This document shows positions 44,257 to 56,679 of a stretch of 64,000 nt of DNA, one piece after another. Each line of letters begins with the position of its first letter. Position 1 is the first letter of the stretch. Made by a program: the position numbers and the translations under genes. This DNA comes from Arion vulgaris. Taxonomy: Eukaryota > Mollusca > Gastropoda > Stylommatophora > Arionidae. The notes beneath the pieces were generated by a model. That model made no database searches, was not told the origin of the DNA, and worked only from the letters and a program-made list of their open reading frames with translations. The stretch spans positions 6,505,001 through 6,569,000 of the forward strand of contig CM036753.1 in NCBI GenBank assembly GCA_020796225.1, written 5' to 3'.

Positions 44257-45936
44257 CTGGAAAATCAGACATTGTTACAATATAATAAGATTATAAAAGT
44301 ATACACTGTCTTAGGTTATACAATTTTGATTGATGTTTGATCATGACCGGTTGAACTAGTCTGAGATATGGGATGATAAGTATAACTGAGTACTGGAAGC
44401 ACGAGGTCTTGAACAATACCATATAGTTTTAGAATAAAAACAGCTAGTTTTACTACCCAGCTTCTAGTGAGGTCAACGCGTAGAACGGTTCTCAGATCGA
44501 CCCATCTTTAATTGGGTACCAGAGAAACACTGGGAAGCAAAGGTAGCCGGCATGATACTTACCACATCACCCACCGCGTGCCGTAGGATAAATAAAAATA
44601 TGTATTCACCAATATTAGTTATATGAGGACTATCATCATATTCCTCAGGACATGTCTATATGTGCTTCGATCCCCGCCTCAACAAAACCAGCAGCTTCCA
44701 TGGACCCAACCCGCCAGTTCGATGTTGATTATGCAATATTTTTGCATATTTGTTATGTTATTATTTTCGGGCTGTACCAATATCGACACCCATCTCTCTC
44801 AATCTGGTCAGCGACTGGGATTCACAACCCTGAAACTCATCTGTTACGAAAGACTCTCTCAATGCGTTAAGAATGCCATTTCGGTCCACTGCAGTTCCAT
44901 CTTATATCGTAGCCATGTCATCCAATCTATCCCACCATGTTCATTACCACCGACTCCTGCGTGCACGGGGACGAAAATGAAGATGATAAAGAAAGTCGCG
45001 ACCATTCCGAGATTTAAACCCGCATCCTCACGACTACGAGAACTGTGTTCTAATCATTCATTGACCAAGAATGTTCACAAACTCACAAATACATTATGAA
45101 ATAGTACTACAAAAACACGAACCAGACACAATATATATACTTTGATAAACTGTAGTCAACCGTTGAAATTGATAAAGAATTTGAATAAGTCAAAGAGTAG
45201 AAAGTCAAGACCGTGACAAACAATAACGTCCGTGACTACATCGTGGCCAGATCATCTATCATAATAATTGAAAAAATATGAAGCATGGCTGGTTATTTAC
45301 AACCTGTTTCAAATTACATTATCATTCATTACTAACATTAATATAACTTTGTGTGTTAATCGTACAAGCAATGAACCGAGACTAAAATCATGACTGCATA
45401 TTTTCTAAAACCTTCTAGACAATCTTCCTATGACAAAATAGTCATTACTTTCAAATGTTCATCTAATGTGACAATTGTTATACTGTCTGCTCATTTATTG
45501 AAGTAACTTCTTATCTATTGGAAAGCAGTGATATCTAGATATGAAAAGTAGAACCCCGTAATGGGATGAAATGATATAATGAACAAAGGTGACATCTGGA
45601 TAGGAAGCCCAGCACTCAGTAATAAGATCTACTTCTGACTAGCATAAATAGATTACTGACAACGAATTTAGGAATTTCTCAATCACCGACCCTTGCCTTA
45701 AAATCGATACACAATTCTGTAACAATGGAAATGTAGAGATGATATAATGATTGGTTATCGGTTGTAACAATATTGGTTCTCTGACTTTGATACTAATGTC
45801 CAGGGAGTGAGATGGCTGAAAGCTGATAGCAAGGAGCAGACATTTTCATTTATAATAATTGACATATCATAAGAATATGATTAACAGATGACAGATGTAA
45901 ATAATGAGAGAATATGATGTGTGTCGAAGAGATAAG

Positions 45937-45939
<3 letters not shown>

Positions 45940-45974
<35 letters not shown>
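45940..45974 (+). repeat. AG dinucleotide microsatellite
   Basis: About 17 uninterrupted AG units. Confidence 0.97.
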
Positions 45975-45978
<4 letters not shown>

Positions 45979-46814
45979 GCAAGAGAGATATTAATTGATA
46001 AGACCATCACCAATGCTTTTCCTTGATTAATCCTGGCTACTCCCATATATTTCTTCTACATGAACAAAATCAGCAAATGCACAAGTTTCGTAGCACCGGC
46101 GAGGAACAATGATGTAATTTTGAAGATGATTATAATTTTATTGCATTGAAGCAAAAAAACATCGATTTCCAAATACGAAAGATTCTATTACGTGCTCAGC
46201 TTGTAAGACTATTTTACGTACTCAGCTTGTAGGCGGGGCATACTTTTGATTGTCCATCTTCGATACGAGAAAGCACTCACGATCACCTACGTAGATATTA
46301 CTGATCACTGGGGAAACAAACTAGATCACGGGATGCGACCCGAGTACTTTCGGAGCGTGGCGCAAGCACATAACCTCAACAACACAGATACCGCATTGAG
46401 AAAGGAATAAAGAATGACATACGAGGAAATAAGACCCCAAAAAATGATAAACACAGTGAGAGAGAGAGAGAGCTAGTGAGAGAGAGCTAGCGAGAGAAAG
46501 ACAGAGAGAGCGCGAGATGCGACTAAGGGAGATAGCAAGTCAATGGTTAACTAAAAGAAAAACAATTGTGGAATAAGTGTTAAAGACGACAGTTAGTCTG
46601 TCAGTGATATCGAACAGACCTGTAACCTAGTTCTGATAGACTTAACTGGCTCTAATGATTGTGATAGCCGCAGGAAGTGATTCGGTCGGCGTTGTTTGAG
46701 ATGTAAATGCAGCTAATCGAGTCGTTTTATTCTAAATGTGGACGTTTCCACTGACAGAACACAGAATCTACAGCAAATAACAATTTCAAATATAACAAAT
46801 TTATATAACAGTCT

Positions 46815-47068
46815 CGCCCGAGTGGTTACCGGGCCCAAATTTGGGGTGTAAAGAATAGAACCACTGTTACCTGCCATGCATGTCGTAAGAGGCGACTAAG
46901 AAGGTTTGGCTGAAATCGGATGCATGTGTCCTAAACGTATAGAAGTCTATGCGTTTAGGGCCTACCAAACCAATGTGCAACGTATACACGTTAGTGGCAA
47001 AGATCAAACATATCACAAAGAGTGATTAAAATTGGACGTAAAGAACGAACGCAAAGAAGAAGAAGAAT
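46815..47068 (+). mobile_element. SINE family S2, full-length
   Basis: From CGCCCGAGTGGTTACCGGGC to CGAACGCAAAGAAGAAGAAG. It is directly followed by an S3 copy. Confidence 0.85.
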
Positions 47069-47069
47069 A

Positions 47070-47242
47070 TAACAGATTAGGAAGCTACCTAGTAAATAAA
47101 AAGCGTCGCAGAAATCGGATGTGTGGCCTACTTGTAGGCGCATAACTGGCACAACGTACAATCGCTCTTAATCTATGATCCCATACAAATCACAAAGAGT
47201 GGTTTAACAAGTAGTCGATGTGAAGAATTCGAAGAAGAAGAT
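47070..47242 (+). mobile_element. SINE family S3, 5'-truncated
   Basis: Starts within S3 at GAAGCTACCTAGTAAATAAA and ends GTAGTCGATGTGAAGAATTC then GAAGAAGAAG. ATATAACAGATTAG occurs on both sides (about 47067-47080 and 47241-47254), a likely 14-bp TSD. Confidence 0.75.
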
Positions 47243-48649
47243 ATAACAGATTAGTGACCAACTAACGCCGTGGAAATTTCAATGTCCAAAGCCAGCTTGG
47301 GTCAAACATTTTATGTGTGCACACGAAGGTGCACGGTTGCACTACAAGAAACAATGATCCCTTACTTGATGATCTAAATTACTAGTACCTCTGATAACGG
47401 AGTAAGACTCGTCTGAATGGCGAGGGACACTGGTGATAAGGAAATCAGACCTTCGCACAATATCAGTCAGAGGCGCCATTTAGACGGGCAAACCTAAATC
47501 TATAGATGGCATACAACCCCCAGAAAAAAATCAAACAGGTAAGATCAAACATTTGAGATCTACGAAATGGTGGATATATCTTGCCATATCAACACAGATT
47601 GCATACAGTAAGGTTATCATATCAGCTGTTGGTATTGTTCGGTTGTGAAAACTAAACAACAACAACAAGTTTCATAGTACGTGCAAATATTGCACAAGAA
47701 ATCAAATAGTTTTCTAAAACTGGAAAGATATGAACAGAGCGTAAACACTGCGTCTGGTTTGGGGGATTACACAATAAAACGGAGATCGATGACAAGGCAC
47801 AGCCACGTTACGAATAAACATTGACGACATTGTGAAATCAATGGCTAGGTTTTGTGCTTTTTCTCCCCCTAGTGTTTACGACTATCGAAAACACAATCAG
47901 AAGCGATTTCAAAGAAGCCATTCATTTGTCAATAAATGCTGGATAGAATCGTTTTATGTGGACTGAGCCGGAAGATGGTGAAGTTACACGTACGTCTGAA
48001 ATAGAAAAGTTGAAAAAGTATTCGAGCAGTGAAATACGGATCTGATGATGACATCTGACTGAGATAGCACTGATGGCATTGGTGGGGACAAACAAAACAA
48101 CCCAGTAGTTTCTTGAGAGGTCATGAGCAACCGTCAACCCGTCACTCTACTGAGAGTGAGGACAAACCGCAAGTTGGAAACCTAACCGGGGAACCTTTGA
48201 TTCCACCATCACGTAGGGAATAGAAGTTAGTCATCTATGAACACCGTCTTCATTACATCAGCTAAAGAAATGAGAAACTTCTAGAAACGTTCTTCATGAC
48301 AGAATTAAAATATAGGATTTAGAGAGAAGAAATGACCCAGCATAATTTACTGCTAATAAAAAGTGAAACATTTTATATAAAAAAAAAACAAAGTAGAATG
48401 CGATATGTAGCAGAAGACAAGATGAAGACAATAATGACAACACTGTATGTTTCTAACAAGATAACATATAAGCAGAACTATATTATAAAATAATCACATA
48501 TGAATTCAAACAAATGGAATTATCAATCTATTTTGATGCTACTACTAAAACTTCTTGTTCTCAGTGGAACATATGGCAACGATATACATCTAGTTATTGT
48601 CTGCCTTATCTTTTTTGTAGCCCTGATATCTCTGATCTGTCAACGTTAC

Positions 48650-48975
48650 AAGGCGAGATAGAGTGAGAAACGAGAATATCAGAAGCATCGTTGGTACTAT
48701 ACCATGCATACAGTACATCGAGAAGCAAAGGATCAAGTGGTTCGGCCATCTAATGAGAATGGAACCACATTTACTACCATCACGTGCTGATAATAATCGA
48801 CACTCAGGGCGCAGAGCACGAGGCAGGCCAAGAAAACGATGAATAGATAACATCTCAGAATCACTGCGAAAGCATCGACTGACAACGTCAAGCGCAACAC
48901 ACCTGGCACAAGATAGAAAACTAACTCTCCCACGACGCTTCACGACAAATGTGGTTAAGATAAGATAAGATATCT
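48650..48975 (+). mobile_element. LINE RT C-terminal fragment (family L6)
   Basis: Reads VGTIPCIQYIEKQRIKWFGH then LMRMEPHLLPSRADNNR, a LINE C-terminal segment related to the minus-strand copy at 62780-63095 (shared IEKQR and WFGHL). A stop follows GRPRKR. It ends in AAGATAAGATAAGATA. Confidence 0.7.
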
Positions 48976-49189
48976 CTGATCTACTCTTCTACTGTTCATC
49001 ATTATGAATTCTTCGCCTTCTTATCTTCCTCTGCGGGTTCTGATCAAATGAAGGTCTTGTTATGTTGTGAGAGTGCGTCCAATTCTTTAATGTTCCACCT
49101 CTTTAATCTCTAGCTGTATTTCTTTTTCTCCTGCTCTCTTGGACTTTATTTGTTACACTATTACATTCATCAACGAACCGTATGGAAAT

Positions 49190-51795
49190 ATAAACAAGAA
49201 ACAGGGCGGGATCGCGAGAGAGAGAGAGAAACAGAAACAGGGCGGGATCGCCAGAGAGAGAAACAAGAAACAGGGCGGGATCGCCAGAGAGAGAAACAAG
49301 AAACAGGGCGGGATCGCCAGAGAGAGAAACAAGAAACAGGGCGGCATCGCCAGAGAGAAACAAGAAACAGGGCGGCATCGCCAGAGAGAGAGAAACAAGA
49401 AACAGGGCGGGATCGCCAGAGAGAAACAAGAAACAGGGCGGGATCGCCAGAGAGAGAGAAACAAGAAACAGGGCGGGATCGTCAGAGAGAGAAACAAGAA
49501 ACAGGGCGGGATCGTGAGAGAGAAACAAGAAACAGGGCGGGATCGCCAGAGAGAAACAAGAAACAGGGCGGGATCGCCAGAGAGAAACAAGAAACAGGGC
49601 GGGATCGCCAGAGAGAGAAACAAGAAACAGGGCGGCATCGCCAGAGAGAAACAAGAAACAGGGCGGCATCGCCAGAGAGAGAAACAAGAAACAGGGCGGC
49701 ATCGCGCGAGAGAGAGAAACAAGAAACAGGGCGGGATCGCGAGAGAGAAACAAGAAACAGGGCGGGATCGCGCAGAGAAGAAACAAGAAACAGGGCGGGA
49801 TCGCGCGCGAGAGAGAAACAAGAAACAGGGCGGGATCGCGCGCGAGAGAGAAACAAGAAACAGGGCGGGATCGCGCGAGAGAGGAAACAAGAAACAGGGC
49901 GGGATCGCCAGAGAGAGAAACAAGAAACAGGGCGGGATCGCGAGAGAGAGAAACAAGAAACAGGGCGGGATCGCGAGAGAGAGAGAAACAAGAAACAGGG
50001 CGGGATCGCCAGAGAGAAACAAGAAACAGGGCGGGATCGCGAGAGAGAGAGAAACAAGAAACAGGGCGGGATCGCCAGAGAGAAACAAGAAACAGGGCGG
50101 GATCGCCAGAGAGAAACAAGAAACAGGGCGGGATCGCCAGAAGAGAAACAAGAAACAGGGCGGCATCGCCAGAGGAAAACAAGAAACAGGGCGGCATCGC
50201 CAGAGAGAGAAACAAGAAACAGGGCGGGATCGCGAAGAGAGAAACAAGAAACAGGGCGGGATCGCCAGAGAGAGAAACAAGAAACAAGGCGGGATCGCGA
50301 GAGAGAGAAACAAGAAACAGGGCGGGATCGCGAGAGAGAGAGAAACAAGAAACAGGGCGGGATCGCGAGAGAGAAACAAGAAACAGGGCGGGATCGCGAG
50401 AGAGAAACAAGAAACAGGGCGGGATCGCCAGAGAGAAACAAGAAACAGGGCGGGATCGCCAGAGAGAAACAAGAAACAGGGCGGATCGCCAGAGAGAAAC
50501 AAGAAACAGGGCGGCATCGCCAGAGAGAGAGAAACAAGAAACAGGGCGGCATCGCCAGAGAGAAACAAGAAACAGGGCGGGATCGCGAGAGAGAGAAACA
50601 AGAAACAGGGCAGGATCGCCAGAGAGAAACAAGAAACAAGGCGGGATCGCGAGAGAGAGAGAAACAAGAAACAGGGCGGGATCGCAGAGAGAGAAACAAG
50701 AAACAGGGCGGGATCGCCAGAGAGAGAGAAACAAGAAACAGGGCGGGATCGCCAGAGAGAAACAAGAAACAGGGCGGGATCGCCAGAGAGAGAGAAACAA
50801 GAAACAGGGCGGGATCGCCAGAGAGAGAAACAAGAAACAAGGCGGGATCGCGAGAGAGAGAAACAAGAAACAGGGCGGGATCGCGAGAGAGAAACAAGAA
50901 ACAGGGCGGGATCGCCAGAGAGAAACAAGAAACAGGGCGGGATCGCGAGAGAGAAACAAGAAACAGGGCGGGATCGCCAGAGAGAAACAAGAAACAGGGC
51001 GGGATCGCCAGAGAGAAACAAGAAACAGGGCGGGATCGCCAGAGAGAGAAACAAGAAACAGGGCGGCATCGCCAGAGAGAAACAAGAAACAGGGCGGCAT
51101 CGCCAGAGAGAGAGAAACAAGAAACAGGGCGGGATCGCGAGAGAGAAACAAGAAACAGGCGGGATCGAGACAGAGGAAACAAGAAACAAGGCGGATGCGA
51201 GTAGAGAAACAAGAAACAGGCGGATGCAGAGAGGAAACAAGAAACAGGGCGGGATCGCGAGAGAGAAACAAGAAACAGGGCGGGATCGCCAGAGAGAGAG
51301 AAACAAGAAACAGGGCGGGATCGCCAGAGAGAGAAACAAGAAACAGGGCGGGATCGCGAGAGAGAAACAAGAAACAGGGCGGGATCGCAGAGAGAGAAAC
51401 AAGAAACAGGGCGGGATCGCCAGAGAGAAACAAGAAACAGGGCGGGATCGCCAGAGAGAGAAACAAGAAACAGGGCGGGATCGCGAGAGAGAGAAACAAG
51501 AAACAGGGCGGGATCGCGAGAGAGAAACAAGAAACAGGGCGGGATCGCCAGAGAGAAACAAGAAACAGGGCGGGATCGCGAGAGAGAAACAAGAAACAGG
51601 GCGGGATCGCCAGAGAGAAACAAGAAACAGGGCGGATCGCCAGAGAGAAACAAGAAACAGGGCGGGATCGCAGAGAGAGAAACAAGAAACAGGGCGATCG
51701 CCAGAGAGAAACAAGAAACAGAGGCGGGATCGCAGAGAGAGAAACAAGAAACAGCGGATCGAGAGATCAGACAAGCGGATGAACAAGAAACAGGC
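49190..51795 (+). repeat. Large GC-rich minisatellite, about 80 units of 27-35 bp
   Basis: The unit holds AACAAGAAACAGGGCGGGAT then CGCCAGAGAGAG, with a variable AG run. Variants are GCGGCATCGCC, GGGATCGCGAGAG and GGGATCGCGCGCGAG. The plus strand is strongly purine-rich, and each unit has a GGCG-GGAT-CGCC hairpin. The array is much richer in G+C and CpG than the rest of the window. Open frames of 684-906 codons on both strands are artefacts of stop-free units. Confidence 0.97.
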
Positions 51796-51969
51796 TGGAT
51801 CGGAGCGAGACAAAAACAGGTTACTTCAGTATGTACCGTATAAAGTGCTACTAATATAGATGAGAATGCATAAGATATCTTCAAATAACGAGACTGCAGA
51901 TTACATGTTATAGACAAGTACTAGGTTACTTCACTATGTGGAGTAGAAAATGTTCACACATTCCGTTTC

Positions 51970-52150
51970 GTCCGTGTGTTGCGAGGGCTCGCAAAGGGAG
52001 CAAAGAATAGTAACACTGCGATCTACAAAGCATGTCGTCAAAGACGACTGGGGTAGGGCATAGGAAGCTACCTAGTAAATAAAAAGCGTCACAGAAATCG
52101 AATGTGTTGTCCTACTTGTATGCGCATAACTGACACAACGTACTATTGCG
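51970..52150 (+). mobile_element. SINE family S3, 3'-truncated
   Basis: From GTGTTGCGAGGGCTCGCAAA to ACGTACTATTGCGC, where the match to S3 stops and unrelated sequence with a GA run begins. Confidence 0.7.
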
Positions 52151-52668
52151 CACACAGAGATAAAGAAATGAAGATATCCATAAAGGCATACAGAGAGAGA
52201 GAGAGAGAGAGAAATGGAGAGACATAGATAGACATGCACACAAAAGAAATTCATTGACAACTTGGCTGTGAGAAATCCACGATACGCAACAAATCGATGA
52301 GCAGAACCGCCCCATGTTAACAACATAGTTAAGCCAGTACAATAAAGATCTTGGCAATGAATGTATATTGATAAAAAAAAAGACATGAAAAAGACATCAA
52401 TGATATCGGAAAAACGATTAGTAAGTGTGGCATAACAACAAATGTAATGATGTCTGAATGAATCTAACAAACATGTTTAAGAACTCGGGAGAAATAGAGC
52501 TCATTCTATGAAACGAGATATATAGCGAGGGGAAAAAAGCGGGTCGAGAGAATGCAATAGGTGGAATATGTGATATCTAAAAAATCTAAAAAATTTCTAA
52601 AATATCTATAAAATTTATCTAAAAAATATAAGATGTAGAAGACGTTAAGTAAAGACAACTAATTATTC

Positions 52669-52950
52669 ATGAAATCGAGCTTTTTCTTCGTCCTCTGCGA
52701 TCAACTTCTGCTATGCGACTACTTCTGTATGTGTCATAAACGGCGGTGCGCTTGAGGTCTTCACCGGACCCCCTATATTGTTTTGAAGGGTTGTTTATGT
52801 TGGCCAGATTTCCATTCTCATATTGCTCAGGCTGGGGCAGTCTTGCAATATCAGATGTTGCTCGTTTCCTTGTCGACGCTGCTCGTTTCCTTGTCGACGC
52901 TGCGTGTAATGAACTTAATAAAATTGTATGGGTATCACTGTTGTACATTT
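52669..52950 (-). CDS. Unassigned open frame, possibly a C-terminal exon
   Basis: The minus-strand frame of about 90 codons is not built on a long array and has a protein-like composition: DIARLPQPEQYENGNLANIN, NPSKQYRGSGEDLKRTAVYD, TYRSSRIAEVDRRGRRKSSI then a stop. Its upstream part contains a 24-bp duplication (STRKRAAS). I recognise no family. It could be a basic C-terminal exon of an unknown gene, a LINE piece or chance. No splice acceptor is secure. Confidence 0.2.
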
Positions 52951-53514
52951 TGAGAGAATACTATTTGTTCTATTTCTTGATGTTTTCTTTCTACTGACAG
53001 AGCAGTCTGACTCTTACCTAGTGAAAATAATTGTTGTATAATAGCGAAACAAATGATAGACATGTTTTTGAAGGTCTCAGGAAATATAGACAGCAAATAA
53101 TAGTGAAGAAAAATCTAGTTGGAACGATGACGGTTCATTGACACCAGAAAACTGCCAGTCTAACTCCTCTAACTTATGAAAATCGTTGACATTTCTTTTA
53201 CAGGACGTCGGCAGCAACCACAGTAAACGAGTCGTTGATTTTCTTGACACCACTTGTAAGTTCAGTAGTTTGCCATTGTTTTCTGAAAGGTGAGATCTAT
53301 TTTTATCGTTCGTAAGAATTCACGTCATCAAATTTGCTTCCAAACTGCCCTCTGCAGAGTTTGAACTAGGTACTCTTGGGTTGTGATCGAGTTTACTACC
53401 CGCTAAGTCACAGATGCACACTCCCAAGACTCAACACTCCACAAAATAAGGCTCTAACTAGTCGAGAAATTCCAACACGCCATTCCCGCAACTAATGAAC
53501 ATGAGCATGTATAT

Positions 53515-53795
53515 ATCTGAGAGACGCGGTAGCGTAGTTGTTAGTGAACTCGCTTCTCAAGGTCTATGGTCTGGGTGCAACTCCCACATTTCGAGTGGAA
53601 TTTTCCCGACCGCGATGGCTCTCAGGTCGACCCAGCCTCAACTGGGTACCAGACATGCTCTGTGAAAGTAAAGGCGGCCGGCGTGATGCTGACCACATCA
53701 CCCATCGTGTGCCGACGGTCAATGAACGATACAGGCCTTACACTGTATTGCCCTATGTACCACGAGGTATGAAAGGGTTCCTTTATTTTTACTTA
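53515..53795 (+). mobile_element. SINE family S1, full-length
   Basis: Head GACGCGGTAGCGTAGTTGTT, the matching B-box region CTGGGTGCAACTCCC (decayed), the conserved body, and the tail GGTTCCTTTATTTTTACTTA. It is highly similar to 34998-35270. Confidence 0.85.
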
Positions 53796-53825
53796 CTTAT
53801 GTATATACCTACTTATAGATATAAT

Positions 53826-53895
53826 CAGTGGCGGCTCGTCATTAAGGACCAATGGGGCCGGGCCCACCAACAAAAATGATCACGAGCCGCCACTG
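53826..53895. mobile_element. 70-bp hAT-type MITE with 8-bp TSD
   Basis: Perfect 14-bp terminal inverted repeats CAGTGGCGGCTCGT and ACGAGCCGCCACTG bound a 70-bp element. It is flanked by GATATAAT at 53818-53825 and 53896-53903. The 8-bp target duplication and CAGTGGCGG-type ends fit hAT superfamily non-autonomous elements. The centre contains GGGGCCGGGCCC. Confidence 0.85.
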
Positions 53896-54189
53896 GATAT
53901 AATCTCTTGATAAACTTTCATGTCAAGCATAAACTGATTGTTATACTCTTAATGTGAAGAGGAAATATTACTCCATTGAGGAAGCACAGACACAGTAGAG
54001 TCGAATTACTTTTTGTTCCATTATTCACTGCGCAGGTTTATGTACAAACTAAGCTCTAGTTTAACCAAATCTTTCTAAAGATATTGTATGAAGGATATAT
54101 ATATATACATACATACTGTTATAGACAAATGAATTGTATTACACGTTAACCGAATGTGAAAGAATAAATTAAGAACCGGTACTATCACA

Positions 54190-54540
54190 ATGTAGGGTGT
54201 CAGGTAACGAGAAGGCAGTCAAACTTGCAAAAAAGGTAGCCGAATGTGAACAAATAGAAAACGAAATCACATATTTGAAACAAAAGAGCTATCGTGGACA
54301 TTAGAAAAGAACCTAAATTATCCAACGATGACTACCACACTCTCCACAGAAAAGGACAGGCTATCATCTTCTGACTCAGGATAGGACATAACAGGCTGAA
54401 CAAACACCTACACAGGTTACGATTGTCCCCGTCCCCTCCGTGTTCCCGTGGCACCGCTGATCAAACCACAGAACATGTCCTGCAAGACTATCCCTGTATT
54501 TCCCCAACAGAAATGAATGCTGGCCCTACAACTTAACACT
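54190..54540 (+). mobile_element. RNase H LINE C-terminal fragment (L1)
   Basis: Reads VSGNEKAVKLAKKVAECEQI, then RLRIGHNRLNKHLHRLRLSP with a frameshift near ATCATCTTCTGACTCAGG, then TADQTTEHVLQDYPCISPTE. It leads straight into the 78-bp array, whose units are the end of the same ORF. Confidence 0.75.
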
Positions 54541-55962
54541 ATATTCAAAACTACATGACACCAGAGATAAGCTCCAGACAACACAGTCGACTTCATCATA
54601 AGAACGCGTCTAACGGTATAATCATCAAAACTACATGGCACCAGAGATGAGTTCCAGTCAACAGTCAACTTCATCATAATAACGCGTCTAACGGTATAAT
54701 CATCAAAACTACATGGCACCAGAGATGAGCTTCAGACAACAGTCGACTTCATCATAAGAACGCGTCTAACGGTATAATCATCAAAACTACATGGCACCAG
54801 AGATGAGTTCCAGTCAACAGTCAACTTCATCATAAGAACGCGTCTAACGGTATAATCATCAAAACTACATGGCACCAGAGATGAGTTCCAGACAACAGTC
54901 AACTTCATCATAAGAACGCGTCTAACGGTATAATCATCAAAACTACATGGCACCAGAGATGAGTTCCAGACAACAGTCGACTTCATCATAAGAACACGTC
55001 TAACGGTATAATCATCAAAACTACATGGCACCAGAGATGAGTTCCAGACAACAGTCAACTTCATCATAAGAACACGTCTAACGGTATAATCATCAAAACT
55101 ACATGGCACCAGAGATGAGTTCCAGACAACAGTCAACTTCATCATAAGAACGCGTCTAACGGTATAATCATCAAAACTACATGGCACCAGAGATGAGTTC
55201 CAGACAACAGTCAACTTCATCATAAGAACGCGTCTAACGGTATAATCATCAAAACTACATGGCACCAGAGATGAGTTCTAGACAACAGTCAACTTCATCA
55301 TAAGAACACGTCTAACGGTATAATCATCAAAACTACATGGCACCAGAGATGAGTTCCAGACAACAGTCAACTTCATCATAAGAACACGTCTAACGGTATA
55401 ATCATCAAAACTACATGGCACCAGAGATGAGTTCTAGACAACACAGTCAACTTCATCATAAGAACACGTCTAACGGTATAATCATCAAAACTACATGGCA
55501 CCAGAGATGAGTTCCAGACAACACAGTCAACTTCATCATAAGAACTCGTCTAACGGTATAATTATCAAAACTACATGGCACCAGAGATGAGTTCCAGACA
55601 ACAGTCAACTTCATCATAAGAACACGTCTAACGGTATAATCATCAAAACTACATGGCACCAGAGATGAGTTCCAGACAACAGTCAACTTCATCATAAGAA
55701 CGCGTCTAACGGTATAATCATCAAAACTACATGGCACCAGAGATGAGTTCCAGACAACAGTCAACTTCATCATAAGAACGCGTCTAACGGTATAATCATC
55801 AAAACTACATGGCACCAGAGATGAGTTCCAGACAACAGTCAACTTCATCATAAGAACACGTCTAACGGTATAATCATCAAAACTACATGGCACCAGAGAT
55901 GAGTTCCAGACAACAGTCAACTTCATCATAAGAACACGTCTAACGGTATAATCATTAAAATA
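54540..55962 (+). repeat. Minisatellite, 78-bp unit, about 18 copies, made from a LINE C-terminus
   Basis: The unit holds AACTACATGGCACCAGAGAT, GAGTTCCAGACAACAGTCAA, CTTCATCATAAGAACGCGTC and TAACGGTATAATCATCAA. On the plus strand each unit encodes KLHGTRDEFQTTVNFIIRTR then LTV and a stop, the usual C-terminus of RNase H LINEs. The L1 tail GATCGCAAAGAAGAAGAAG follows at 55966-55987. Copies vary at AACGCG/AACACG and CAACAG/CAACACAG. Confidence 0.95.
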
Positions 55963-56214
55963 GCGATCGCAAAGAAGAAGAAGAAGAACCGGTACTGAAC
56001 AGAATGTGTTAAACTTAATTTAGAGATAATGTGACAATGAAGAAAATTCAGACGCAGTCCACGGCACATGGCCAAATGGAGAAGGAAAAATCGTTTTTGT
56101 TAACAGTGATAGCCTGTTTGAGTTCAGTAACAAGGGAATGAAAAGTACTTTACATAAGTAGATTGTTCTATGTGTGCTAGTAAAAAACAAAACTAAGGCG
56201 AGCGAGGCACGTAA

Positions 56215-56300
56215 AAACAAAGTAAAGTAGTTTTAAAAAGTACAAAAACAAGATAAAGCGACTTTCCTATCAAAGCCCTTTATCAAGCAAAAGTTTACAA
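56215..56300 (-). repeat. Dispersed repeat family G
   Basis: The minus strand reads GCTTGATAAAGGGCTTTGAT then AGGAAAGTCGC (56262-56290), a variant of the 35430-35530 motif with GAAAG instead of GAAAC. Confidence 0.5.
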
Positions 56301-56344
56301 AACAAACACAGAAGCTCAGACTTCCTATGTACCAGACATTTTTG

Positions 56345-56620
56345 CTCGCCAGTTATAAATTCAAGTGTAGTCATGGCGCCTAATATAGTGTATCTGATTA
56401 ATTTTTGAGTGAAGGCTTGCTATCCTCATCACCAGTCTAGCTCGGCGAGCTTTATTCCGATTTCAGAGGTACTTGTAATTTAGATCCCCAAGTAAAGGAC
56501 TAGAGTTTCATGTAGTCCAACTGCGTACCGTGTGAACATCGAAAATGTTTGAATATTTGTTAACGGCTCGTTGTTACTAACGCAACGTGTTATCAACTTT
56601 GCTATCAGCGATCAAATATT
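56345..56620 (+). repeat. Dispersed repeat family F
   Basis: Longest copy of family F; it matches 4390-4620 through TTCAGAGGTACTTGTAATTT, AAGTAAAGGACTAGAGTTTC and the CTATCAGCGATC end. Confidence 0.5.
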
Positions 56621-56679
56621 TTCTTTGAAACTATAAGAACACAATATTCAATATAAGGAAAGGGGGAGAGGAGCTCTAT

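Larger units (their letters stand above)
44257..49189. other. Region upstream of the GALNT exons; repeats only
   Basis: Holds an S1 piece (about 44455-44610, plus), a LINE-like piece (44640-44985), an AG microsatellite (45940-45974), AG-rich runs (46455-46515), S2 and S3 SINEs (46815-47242) and an L6 LINE fragment (48650-48975). Parts 45000-46800 and 47243-48600 show no recognisable gene. I looked for the GALNT stem exon (ending before the first catalytic cysteine, split after two bases of a codon) and did not find it. Confidence 0.45.

Noticed and set aside
49103..51917. Very long open frames (up to 906 codons) on both strands
   Set aside because: All frames follow the same GC-rich minisatellite unit, which lacks stops in several phases. 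Overlapping frames on both strands with repeated FLVSL or RNKKQGGIA text cannot all be genes, and there is no unique domain.
54417..55929. Minus-strand frames with repeated PCSFDDYTVRRV
   Set aside because: They are antisense to the LINE-derived 78-bp units; the meaningful frame is the plus-strand LINE C-terminus.
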